Shown here in pieces: positions 1-9,325 of a stretch of 64,000 nucleotides of DNA (position 1 is its first letter; every line of letters starts with the position of its first letter). The position numbers were made by a program, and so were the translations under genes. The stretch comes from Amoebophrya sp. A120 (Eukaryota > Sar > Dinophyceae > Syndiniales > Amoebophryaceae). The notes under the pieces were generated by a model that did no database searches, had not been told where the DNA came from, and saw nothing but the letters and a program-made list of their open reading frames with translations. Where the stretch lies: the NCBI GenBank assembly GCA_905178155.1, contig CAJINV010000002.1:8877412-8941411 (forward strand), written 5' to 3'.

Positions 1-12
1 CGCCTGAGCCGT

Positions 13-227
13 GATTGTGAGCACGGCCCGGGCCGTGCTAACAAAAATCGTGGATTTCCGCATTTTTTGCGAGCACGGCCCGGGCCGTGCTCACAATCAA
101 GGGTATCAGAGGACGGATGGTCGCGTCTGAGACGCAGACGTGATTGTGAGCACGGCCCGGGCCGTGCTAACAAAAATCCTAGATTTTCGCATTTTTTGCG
201 AGCACGGCCCGGGCCGTGCTCACAATC
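13..227. repeat. Tandem pair of 86-bp GC-rich hairpin repeats
   Basis: Two near-identical 86-bp units lie at 13-98 and 142-227, a period of 129 bp. Each unit opens and closes with inverted copies of GATTGTGAGCACGG. Each contains the perfect 18-bp palindrome GCACGGCCCGGGCCGTGC twice, separated by an AT-rich spacer of about 32 bp, so each can fold into one long hairpin or two short ones. The sequence between the units is also partly repeated. The array may continue to the left of the window. Its function is unknown; it could be a non-autonomous mobile element with subterminal palindromes, or a satellite. Confidence 0.8.
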
Positions 228-239
228 AAGGGTGTCTGT

Positions 240-1193
240 CAGAGAACGGAAGGTCAGCATTGCTTGAACGGCTGGCATGGTCAATTTTGCAGCAGAAGTA
301 ACCCGAATCATATTCCGGCAAAGATCCGGAATATCAGTCCTTGCTGCAAATCCCAAGTCCCACAAAACGCGAGACTCCGCTCCAAAGAATGAACATTGCG
401 GCACATCACTCATGAGTATCGTTCATTGTTCCAAAAGATAGACCACAATCGCATCCTTGCGCAATTCGTGTCATTCAGACCGTGCATCTTTGTTACATCT
501 GCTATCCATACATTTTGCCTATCGTTTTTTTCTTTTTGATACATACTCTTAACCTTAAACTTGCAAAGATGACTAGAGCCATGGGAGATCTGGATCTGCA
601 TCTTCCTGTCATCTTCTATCTAAATTTACCTTCTCCCCTCATCAGTCCATAGGAACGGGGAAGCTCTCGATGCCAAGGCCAGCACACAACGCCTCCAATT
701 CCAGCCGCTGCGCGCACATCGCATTCATCACGGGGATCGGTGCATTCTGCTTCGTCAAGCTCACTGCCGCGCGCGCATCGGCCAAGGCGACATAGTCGTG
801 TCCTCCGAACAGGTATGGTGGAGCCAGCTATCAAGACCGATAAATAACTAATACTAACAAGTTACCGCCACCACCAGGCCTTTCCTAGAATGGATGGCTA
901 TGCGAGTCTTGCTCCATGTACGAGGAAGCAGTCGCCGCCATGTGCTCTTTGCATTCCCGCCCGCCACTTGAAGCCTCTACCGGCCACCAGAGCAGCACTA
1001 CAACGGCCTAGTAGACAACCACACCAAGTTCTCCATGGCAATGAATTTTCCAACGGCCACCAGCTTACCTTTCCCAAAAAGAAAAATCGCCGACCAGTGC
1101 TAATAAATGAACTACACCTAGTTTTGCTTTTGCCTCTACTCCGCGACCTGCGCGAGCTGCACTAACCCGTTCTCAGAAACCTACATACATCAA
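240..1193. other. No gene seen (left-end spacer)
   Basis: This stretch of about 950 bp lies between the hairpin repeat and the stop codon of the first large gene. It holds only short open frames on both strands, without recognisable domains or coherent codon use. It probably contains the 3' untranslated region of the gene ending at 1194. Confidence 0.6.
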
Positions 1194-4100
1194 TCATCGG
1201 TCTGTATAGCGAGCCCCCTTCCGTACAATCGGCTTCACCTTCGCAACGATCTTTCCGAAGGTGTCGCGCAATTGGCAGTATCGCATGCCGGTTTCCAGTG
1301 CCCAGCTCGTCGCTGCGTTCCGGCCGTGACCTGCTCCGGACGACATCAAGTCTCGCAGACAGTCTGAGGCAGCGCGGCGCACCAACGCCTTGTCTGCCTC
1401 GGACCGCACGCATTCGATCGGGCCCTCATATCCAACTTCCGCTCCATCGTCCTCCGCCCCGCCGGCTAGCAGCTGCGCGAGGCGGCTTTTCTGCTGGTGT
1501 GGATTTCGTGCTTCAGCGCCCCTCCTATCCAACTCCTCTTGCATGGCCTGCAGGGTGCTCGTCGGGAGTCGTGCCTGCTCTTCGAACGGCACGAGGCCAG
1601 CAGTAGCCTGCGCATCCGCGAGCGCTTTCCGGGTCACCTCCCAGAGCCGCGCAGAAGGGGGATCCTTAAAGCTCGCCAGCGCGCTCTCGTGAAGGTCCTG
1701 CTGGAGCACCGTAGCCAGGCGGTGGAGCTGAAGCACGTCCTCGCGCAGCGTGGAGGTCTCTTCGCAGTAGTCCGAAAAAAATTGCGGACTCACGTTGCGA
1801 GACGTCGTCGTGCTGTCCGGAATTGCAAAAGGAGTTTTGCGCGTGATGCTTCGCTTTTGTTTTTCACCTGGTTTATTTGCTGCTTTTTCGTCGTTGCTGT
1901 TGTTGTGCATAGTCGACGTGCTCGCCCCTCCACGCGGACGCGCGTCGGCGGCGTCTTGTATGGCCTTCACGATATTTTTGTGTTTTTGTTTCAGCTTCTT
2001 CATCGAAATGGGCGTTGTGTCTACCAAGATCCGCCAGAGGATGCGGAACAGGTAGTTGCGCATCGGGTTGAAGTACTGGTCTTTGATAGTTTTTCCGTCC
2101 GTGAGGAAGTCGCGGAATTCTTTCGGCGAGTGCGTTCGCCTCCGCCACAGCAGGTGCGAGTGCCAGTGCTTGTCTTGTTCGTCCAAGTTCATGAAATCGG
2201 TGACCTCCTCCGTCAGCCCCGTCAGCAGTTTTCTGACTTCCCACCACATCACGAAGAGAAACCTGTCCGGCGCAACCGCGCCCAGACTTTCGATCTTGAC
2301 CGACAACTCCTGGCCCGGCGCCACGTCCTCCAGCAGAACCCTCCATCGGTTTGCATCGGCCGGCATCGGTCCCAGCAAGCGCACGAGCGCGCCATTGTAC
2401 TGCGGCTTGCCCTGAAGACCGCGCAGCTGCTTCCGCTCGCCTGCGATCATTTTCGAATCTTCTCCCAGCAGCAGTTGTCGCGGACCGGCCTCTTCGAAAG
2501 CGACGAGCAGCATGCAGAAGATGCCGCTGAAGAACACGAAAATGGTGCGCCCAGACCTTCCCACGTCATAACGGGCGCACACCACGGCGGCCAACCTCAC
2601 GACCCCGCTGTGCATCCCGCACCCGTCGTCCCTCGTCCGATCCGCCTCGGGATCTACTCTTTCCAAAAACAACTTCGCGGACCGCAGGGTCATCTTCACC
2701 ACCTCGAACACTTTCAGGTAAAGGTCTCCAGCGAAAAGCTCTTCGTCGTGGAGGTCGCTGAGGCTGCGGAGCACCATGAAGAGCAGCAAGTTCACGCGCC
2801 GCAGCTGCGCCCCAAATCCACAGCCTCGCCCGCGCCACGCAACCGGGTAAGGGTAGGCAGAAAGCCGGCGGAGCATCTCGTCGCAGAACCGCAGAATAGA
2901 ATCCGTATGCTGCCGCAGCAGCCGCAGCCCGTGCCGGGCACCTAAGCGCCCGCTTATCAATTTCAGGGAGCTGCAAACGTTCGACGCCGCTGCGGCGCTC
3001 TGGTACGTCGAGGACGCTTCATCGTTTCGCCAGATGTCGAGGCGAACGCGAACGTCAGCGACAGGCTGCGGCAGCTGCGCAATTGCGGTTTTGCTCTCAA
3101 CGTCGTGGTCCCCGGTGGTACTATTCGCTGTGCAGCGGAGATGGTGCTTGATAAGGTTCGTCGGGCTTTGCAATAATTGCCCGCGCAGCCTCTCTGCGCG
3201 CGGATCTACCTGTGCCTTGGTCGTGGTTTTATCCCCACCTACCGAGCAGGCGGTCGACTTCGCGACACTGCAAGCGTTTTCCGTTCTTTCGTGCTGCAGA
3301 CTGGAGATCAGTTCGACCCATTCGGCAACGGCACTGTCCTTGTCGATGGCGATTCCGATGGGCAGACCGAGGTCCCGCGTTGGGACCTTGTTAAGCTCCG
3401 CAAGCTCCGTGTGGAGCACGCAATTCTCGATCCAGATCTGCTCCTGGTTCACGGGGGAGTAACGGTACGTGTTCAGAATCGCACGTCCGCGACGGACAGC
3501 TTCTGCGGTTGCGTTTTCGTCATACTCGTCGCTTGTACAGTCGTACCGAGCGGGAAGTGCGGCCCGTTCGTCCCGTTCCAACACGTTTTCTGCCAGGAGG
3601 TGCGAACCCTTGCCCGTGTTCTCCGGCGCGTCCCCGCTGTTTTCTTCTACACCGCATTCCACATCACTGCTATCCTCATCGTCCTGTTCAGCCGCGCTTT
3701 CAGCAGCATCAGAATGTTCATACTCACGCCCCGCTTTTTTCCACGCCGCCAGCGTCTCCAGATGGTCACCCGTAAGGTCGGCGAGGGAGGTCGGCACGCC
3801 CAGCGCTTCCAGTTCCGCGTGCAAATCGGCGCCGACAATCAGAGGCAATTCACGATTGAGTGCGGCAGAGATGAGATCATCTGCTTCCCTCGCATTGGGG
3901 GCCAATGATGCCTTGGACCGCAGAGCTCCTCTGGAGAAACGGACACCACTCCCCCGCCGGCCGTTGACGTGACGCAGTGTCGCAACCGCCGTGTTACCGA
4001 CGATCCACGCACGCTTGGCCCCCGCAAACAGGTCGTGCACGTTCGGCTCCCGTGGGTCCTCCACTCCGACCGCCGTGCGCAGGTTGGCAACCAGTGTGAA

Positions 4101-6089
4101 CGCAAGGTCCCCGACGCGCTTCTTCAGGTGGGGATTCCACACATCCTTCCAAGCGAAAGGCGCCTGCTCCTTGTGCCGCTGACCTGATGCTTGTTCAACC
4201 CGCGTCTGCAGTCGTAGCTGCAGAGTTTCCCGATCTGCCCTGTCGGGTTTGGCGCGTCGACTCAGACACGAAGTGCACTGCAGCATGCGGTCGTGCTCCC
4301 CAGGAGTCGGGAACCGGGTGACCTGGTCCAGGAGGTACATCCACTCGAAGATGGGGTACGCCAGTTGGAACGTGGCGAGGCGGGTGAAGAAACGCGTGAT
4401 CTCGGCACTGTCGAGGAAGCACGGGCCGAAGCGGACGGAGAGGTACTCGCAGGCTTGATTCGCAGCGATAGAAAAGCGCTGCGCGAAGGGCAACCCCATA
4501 AACTCGTAGTACAGCACCGTTTCGGGACAGACGAGCTGCTGCACGAAGGACAAATCGGGCGGCTCCTCGCGTTCCGCTTCCGTCCACAGCTCTTTCTGCG
4601 CAGGAACCGCTGCTTCGACTCGCTGAGAAATAAGTGTGGCCACGTCCGCTACCTGAAGCTGCTCCTTCGCGGCAGCCGCTTCTGCTTCCCTCTGGGCCTG
4701 CCGCTTCTTCTTGTTCTTACTTGCCTTGGCCGGGCGCGCGACCTCAAGTATCTCCGCCTGCGACGCCGTTGCAGCTGCCGTAGTTGCTGTCATCTCCATT
4801 TCATCGCTCGCGTCTTCATCGCGCTCGCAGTTGATTCCTGGCCCCAGCAGCCGCAATCTCGAGTTCCCGCGCACCCCGAATAGATCCAAAAGTAGGTGCA
4901 AGCCTTTCACCATCCCGACGCGACTTTTCTTATACTCTTCTTCGCTCACAACCTTGTTCGGTTTCTTCATCTGCTCCAACTCGGCTCCGGTTGTGTAGCC
5001 TTTCGGCGGCTCTCGCCTGTTGCACTCATAATTAACCACCTTCGTGCACTTGTGCAAGGACTCGAGGTACCTCGCGCACAAAAAATCCGTCAGCGACTGC
5101 TTCCATTCCTGGAGCTTGGTTGCGGTGTCGCAGGTCTTGGAAGATGAGGATGCCGCAGCAGAAGCAATATTCCCCTCGCGTGACGCCGTTGCGACGATTT
5201 TCTTGACGCAAGTGTCCAGTTGCGTGAAACAGGCCCGGATGAGGAGGTCTTGCACCTCCGAGCCGAATTCACACTCCACCACAGCGTACTCGAGACTGCT
5301 GAGGGAGTGGATAAACATCACGTCGCAAAGCAATGAAGTCCGCTCGTCTACGCTCATGCACGTAGCTGCTGCGCGGCAAAGCGTTTCCGCATCGTCTACG
5401 GTGAACGAGCTCGCAGGTGGTGCCGCGTCGCCATCTTGCTCCGCACCGCCCGCGACCCTCCGCGTCCCCGGTGCAAAACCGAACGACTTGCCGATGTCAT
5501 CGAAGCTCCTGAGCAGAATGTCGCGAAGGTTCTCCAAGTTTTCAAGTGCGCACACCAAAGCGGTCGTATCCAGGGCTTCCGCAAGAGCGGCGGCCGCGGC
5601 ATCGCACAGGGATCGAAGCCGCGTTGCCTGCTCTTCCAAGTGCGCGCGCCGTGCCTGGCGCCCTTCCTCTCTCGCTTGCAAGACCGTTTCGTCTTCCTCG
5701 GTTGCCAATACGACAGGCGCGAGCGCCGCAGCATGCCGGGCTGGTCGGAGCTCATTCGGCTCGGCGCGCCCGCCACCCGAGCACGACGCGTCAACGGCAG
5801 AAATCGCCTGCGTGTCCGCCTTTTCAATCACGAGCTCCTCATCTGCACTAACGTGGGGTAAGTAGTCCCCGACATTGAGGCCCGCCTGCTTCAGAACCGC
5901 CCGAGCTACATCACGCCTCACGCATCTGTTATGCACGACCACCGGAATGCAGCACTTCCCCGGCTTGACGTGGATGTGGTGGCTACCGGTAATCCGCACC
6001 AACTTCCATCCGTTCTGACGCATCAGGCGGAGAAACGGGAAAACCCGCCGCTCCTTCTGCGACAAAGTGTTTGGCGTGCTCGTCATCAT
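1194..6089 (-). CDS. 1631-aa protein with N-terminal HicA-like domain
   Basis: This is one uninterrupted reading frame of 1631 codons starting at ATG 6089 (a second ATG follows at once). Residues about 15-75 resemble the HicA/YcfA small RNA-binding fold: a hydrophobic helix, then GSHH carrying the position of the family's catalytic histidine, then a strand ending IPVVVH, then a helix ending AVLKQAGL. HicA in bacteria is the mRNA-cleaving toxin of a toxin-antitoxin pair. Whether the domain cuts RNA here is not known, and it may serve only as an RNA-binding module. The remainder is not recognised: a lysine/alanine-rich helix near residues 480-510, acidic linkers around residues 770-830, a CTSC motif near residue 625, and a basic C-terminus. 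No transmembrane segment is apparent. Upstream, at 6140-6166, sits a TACTTAC plus pyrimidine plus AG pattern that may be a trans-splice acceptor. Confidence 0.75.
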   Translation of the reverse strand: MMTSTPNTLSQKERRVFPFLRLMRQNGWKLVRITGSHHIHVKPGKCCIPVVVHNRCVRRDVARAVLKQAGLNVGDYLPHVSADEELVIEKADTQAISAVDASCSGGGRAEPNELRPARHAAALAPVVLATEEDETVLQAREEGRQARRAHLEEQATRLRSLCDAAAAALAEALDTTALVCALENLENLRDILLRSFDDIGKSFGFAPGTRRVAGGAEQDGDAAPPASSFTVDDAETLCRAAATCMSVDERTSLLCDVMFIHSLSSLEYAVVECEFGSEVQDLLIRACFTQLDTCVKKIVATASREGNIASAAASSSSKTCDTATKLQEWKQSLTDFLCARYLESLHKCTKVVNYECNRREPPKGYTTGAELEQMKKPNKVVSEEEYKKSRVGMVKGLHLLLDLFGVRGNSRLRLLGPGINCERDEDASDEMEMTATTAAATASQAEILEVARPAKASKNKKKRQAQREAEAAAAKEQLQVADVATLISQRVEAAVPAQKELWTEAEREEPPDLSFVQQLVCPETVLYYEFMGLPFAQRFSIAANQACEYLSVRFGPCFLDSAEITRFFTRLATFQLAYPIFEWMYLLDQVTRFPTPGEHDRMLQCTSCLSRRAKPDRADRETLQLRLQTRVEQASGQRHKEQAPFAWKDVWNPHLKKRVGDLAFTLVANLRTAVGVEDPREPNVHDLFAGAKRAWIVGNTAVATLRHVNGRRGSGVRFSRGALRSKASLAPNAREADDLISAALNRELPLIVGADLHAELEALGVPTSLADLTGDHLETLAAWKKAGREYEHSDAAESAAEQDDEDSSDVECGVEENSGDAPENTGKGSHLLAENVLERDERAALPARYDCTSDEYDENATAEAVRRGRAILNTYRYSPVNQEQIWIENCVLHTELAELNKVPTRDLGLPIGIAIDKDSAVAEWVELISSLQHERTENACSVAKSTACSVGGDKTTTKAQVDPRAERLRGQLLQSPTNLIKHHLRCTANSTTGDHDVESKTAIAQLPQPVADVRVRLDIWRNDEASSTYQSAAAASNVCSSLKLISGRLGARHGLRLLRQHTDSILRFCDEMLRRLSAYPYPVAWRGRGCGFGAQLRRVNLLLFMVLRSLSDLHDEELFAGDLYLKVFEVVKMTLRSAKLFLERVDPEADRTRDDGCGMHSGVVRLAAVVCARYDVGRSGRTIFVFFSGIFCMLLVAFEEAGPRQLLLGEDSKMIAGERKQLRGLQGKPQYNGALVRLLGPMPADANRWRVLLEDVAPGQELSVKIESLGAVAPDRFLFVMWWEVRKLLTGLTEEVTDFMNLDEQDKHWHSHLLWRRRTHSPKEFRDFLTDGKTIKDQYFNPMRNYLFRILWRILVDTTPISMKKLKQKHKNIVKAIQDAADARPRGGASTSTMHNNSNDEKAANKPGEKQKRSITRKTPFAIPDSTTTSRNVSPQFFSDYCEETSTLREDVLQLHRLATVLQQDLHESALASFKDPPSARLWEVTRKALADAQATAGLVPFEEQARLPTSTLQAMQEELDRRGAEARNPHQQKSRLAQLLAGGAEDDGAEVGYEGPIECVRSEADKALVRRAASDCLRDLMSSGAGHGRNAATSWALETGMRYCQLRDTFGKIVAKVKPIVRKGARYTDR

Positions 6090-7662
6090 ATCGATTGCAG
6101 CTTCGTAGCTGGTATCTTTGTGCCTACTAAGTAGAAATTCTATCGCAGAGGGGGAGTAAGTAAGTACTTACAGAATATCATCCGCTGTACGTGTGACTCC
6201 GATTGCAACCAATCGGCAAGTCTCAGAGCACTAACCCGAGGCAGTGGGTGACGAGAACAAAATTCTTACTTCAACTAGCACAAGCAATGAGCTGAATTCA
6301 ATCTGAAGAGAAAAAGATGCCTCAGTACATGGACACCCTTCCTCCTCGGCCAGCTGACCGCAATGCCTCCTCCAATTGAGACATTTTAACGTCAACATCA
6401 CCATGGTCCATGTAGTGGAGCAGGCGTTGCCAATTTATTCACTCTCTCGTCCCTCCTCACGGTCTATTTCGACAGATATCATGGCTTTCAGACGCCCCTA
6501 CGCAATTTGCGTTTTCGAGAGGCTAGCGAAACTGAGTCAGCGTCATAGTAGCTTGGAAGCAAGCTCCCGGCGGCTCCAGCCAGTGCGATCAGGAACAAAA
6601 TAACACGCAGGCAAATTTCTTGCTCTACAAGGAGCGGAATCGCAGCACGCTTGACGATCGGGGCTCGCTACAAACCGGGGCACGAGCGGGGTCCCCCGCC
6701 CCTTCTGCGCGAGGGCGAGAGCCAACTTCTATGCGCATGCGCGCGGACGCCAATTACTGCGCCCGCGTGCGCGCATGTGCGCGCGCGCAGGAAACTAGGC
6801 TCCGCGCAAGCAATTAATCGGCGCGGGCGCACACGCGCAAAGCTTCGCGCGCAAGCCACACCAAGTCGCGCGCAAGACTGCGGGCCATCCACAAATCGGG
6901 CCAAGGCGCGCGCGCACGCGCGCGAGCGTCTTGGACTATTTCCGCCCGCCGTTCCGGCCCTTTCCAGCAATTCGAATTCCGAGACCACCTGCGCCGTGCC
7001 CCTCGCGCTTCGGCCTCGTTGTCGGGCAGGTCCGGAAGAAACTCCTGGAAAGAAGCGGCGTTGTCGGTGAACTCGTAGGCGACCCCCTTTCTAGACCTGC
7101 GCGTGACGATGTGACCGGCGGACCCGACCGGACCCTGGATGGTCTCCGCTGCCTCCTCTTCTACCGCCGGGGCCTTGTTGGCGTGCAGGATCATCAAATC
7201 AACATGCTCGGAGGTGTAGCCGGACCCGTCTTTCCTGTGTAGAAAAGGGGCACAAGGATTAGCGTGGAATCCGAATAGCGCGCGCGCGATTGTGCCGACT
7301 CATCCACGACGTGTTGCATAGGTCGCGTCGTTGTATTTTTTGCCACACCTAGAAAACGCTTCTTAATCCACGACGATGCAGATTGATGCCAATAAAGCAA
7401 GAACAGCTAAAACAAAACATTAATAGCCTGAACCTGATTGCAGAAACCAAAAGCATAACCATCAGCGCTCAGGCAAATTATGACTATCGGGAACGAGATT
7501 GCATTCAATGGTCATCATCATCATCATTTATCCTGCACTAGGGGGGGACGTGCGGAGGGGTTGGGGTTCGAGTTCGTTTCAAGCTGCATCTCGGGGCTTT
7601 GTCACTGCAGCTTCGCACATCGTGGCTCGTCGTGTACTAAGACTACCAATTTATCGAACTCC
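6090..7662. other. Intergenic, with GC-rich alternating purine-pyrimidine tract
   Basis: I see no convincing gene in this 1.6 kb. The section 6700-6940 is extremely GC-rich with long runs of alternating G/C (GCGCGC, GCGCATGTGCGCGC) and repeated GCGCGCAAG words. The open frames there on both strands (up to about 139 codons) have a composition explained by this bias. A further GCGCGCGCG run lies at 7280-7290. Confidence 0.55.
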
Positions 7663-8484
7663 TCAACTCTCCGCAACGTCACTAGTGTCGTTCTCATCTT
7701 CTTCTTCAAGAATCGGATCGCATTTCAAATCGAGCTTTCTTTGCGCGCAGCACTTCTTTTCGTGCGTCTTCATGCGTCGGGACGCACCAACCTTCTTCTG
7801 GAAATCGCGCGGCCAAGATATCGAGTGCGTCGCGCAGTGCGGACAAATCAGCTGTCGGGCGCTAAACTTCGACGCCTCTGCCCCGTTGAGAAACCGCTGC
7901 GGAGGAAGGACAAAGCGCTGCGATGGCTTGTATTTCGACAGAATACACTGGCCCGACCTCCCATACGCGAATTCCTCGGCCGGTGTGTAGGAGCCATCGC
8001 GTTCCGCGACGATGCGGACGAAGTCGTCTTCCTGGTGCAACTTGAGGTGGGCACGCAGGGCCCGCAAAGATCCACCAAGCGCCGCCGCGCACTGGTTGCA
8101 CCACAGGGCGCCTATTCCGTCCTTGCAAGCAGTGTAGATTCCGCCCGAGTTCCGCACAAGCTCGTCCGTCTGCCGCTCCGAAATTTCGCCCTTCAGTTCC
8201 GTCTGTTTCGCACGCAGCTCCGCCAAGCTCGGAGTCACTTTGAGGGTCGTCCGCTTGCTGCCGACCCGTGCCCGATCGCCGTACGCCGCATCAAACTCCT
8301 CACGCGAAATTCCGTTTTTCTTCAAAAGCCGCTCATATGCAACTAAAGCGCGCGGCTGCGAAAGTGCGTCACGCCAGGACGCGAAAAACCAATGCTGCAT
8401 CGTGGCATCGATATACCACGACCTCGTACGCAGGAACCAATCCCTGCGAGTCTCCGAAACTGCAAACCCGGCAAGCTCCCGCAT
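7663..8484 (-). CDS. Putative zinc-finger protein, 273 aa
   Basis: This is a single frame with ATG at 8484. The N-terminal half (residues 1-110) looks helical and charged and is not recognised. Residues 129-150 read C-x2-C-x13-H-x3-H, close to a classical C2H2 finger. Residues 214-245 give a second metal-binding set, C-x2-C then H and C about 25 residues later. The protein ends in a strongly acidic tail (about EEEDEND). Two finger-like modules suggest nucleic-acid or protein binding, but no family can be named. It lies between two very large genes on the same strand. The finger assignment comes from cysteine and histidine spacing alone. Confidence 0.6.
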   Translation of the reverse strand: MRELAGFAVSETRRDWFLRTRSWYIDATMQHWFFASWRDALSQPRALVAYERLLKKNGISREEFDAAYGDRARVGSKRTTLKVTPSLAELRAKQTELKGEISERQTDELVRNSGGIYTACKDGIGALWCNQCAAALGGSLRALRAHLKLHQEDDFVRIVAERDGSYTPAEEFAYGRSGQCILSKYKPSQRFVLPPQRFLNGAEASKFSARQLICPHCATHSISWPRDFQKKVGASRRMKTHEKKCCAQRKLDLKCDPILEEEDENDTSDVAES

Positions 8485-9325
8485 GGTAATATAAACTTTC
8501 GAAGCTTCAATGGTCTAACACTTGTGCCCTCTCCGTCGACGCCCTTGAACCAGCTGACGGCCCCTCGAAGCCAACGTGCTACGATAACAATACTCAGAAT
8601 TGCTGGCATGTCTCCGAAGAAACAGGCTCATGACAACCGCAGATTGGTCCTGTCGCTCACGTCTCCGGTGTGTTTACGCCTGGACGAAAATCTTTGGCTG
8701 GTTGCACCTCGTTTGACGTACTTTTTCTCTCGGCTTTTGAGCTTGCTTGACTAGGCCTTTGACGAAGACGAACCAGCCGCCGAGTCATCTAAGGGCCGTA
8801 TCGTCTGGGCAAAAAAACCTCCACTTCGGCTTTTTCAGGAGCACGTCGGCCCGAACAGTGTCACTTTAAATGCACCTTGGTGTAGTTCAAGAGACAGAGA
8901 CCATAGGTGTACGGATTCACGGTTAGGACATGCGCTAGTCGTACTTTCAACATCCTTGTACAAAAGCGGGGACAAAAATCATTCCAGGTTGATATGTACA
9001 CTGAATATCCTTTGAAATCCGGAATCGCAGCACTAAGAAGCTGCAAAACTTCACTTCGTTGTGGTCGAGGCAGGGACTTCTCTTCTGATGTCAGGGGAAG
9101 GTTTATTTTAATGATGTGAAACAAAATGTTGGTCATCGTCAGCGTCACGGTTTCTTCTGCCATGGAAAATACAACACCAGGCTGCCCACCAGGCTCTCCT
9201 GCTTTTCGAACAATAAAACATCGTAGGTACATTGGTTTGCTTTCACTTCTACTTGTGAAATTCAGATAGATAAAGACCAGCACCAAACGCGATAGAGACA
9301 ACTCGAAGACAAGCAGCGCACCCTC
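8485..9325. other. Intergenic with one weak minus-strand frame
   Basis: This spacer of about 840 bp is less GC-rich than the neighbouring coding regions. A 146-codon minus-strand frame at 8861-9301 begins with a hydrophobic stretch, but it has no recognisable domain and its base composition is that of spacer DNA. I do not call it a gene. Confidence 0.5.

Noticed and set aside
1497-2945. 482-codon plus-strand open frame
   Set aside because: It lies wholly antisense to the 1631-codon minus-strand frame. Its His/Arg/Gln-rich composition is what the complement of a GC-rich coding strand gives.
8861-9301. 146-codon minus-strand frame
   Set aside because: Spacer-like composition, no domain, and no support beyond being open.
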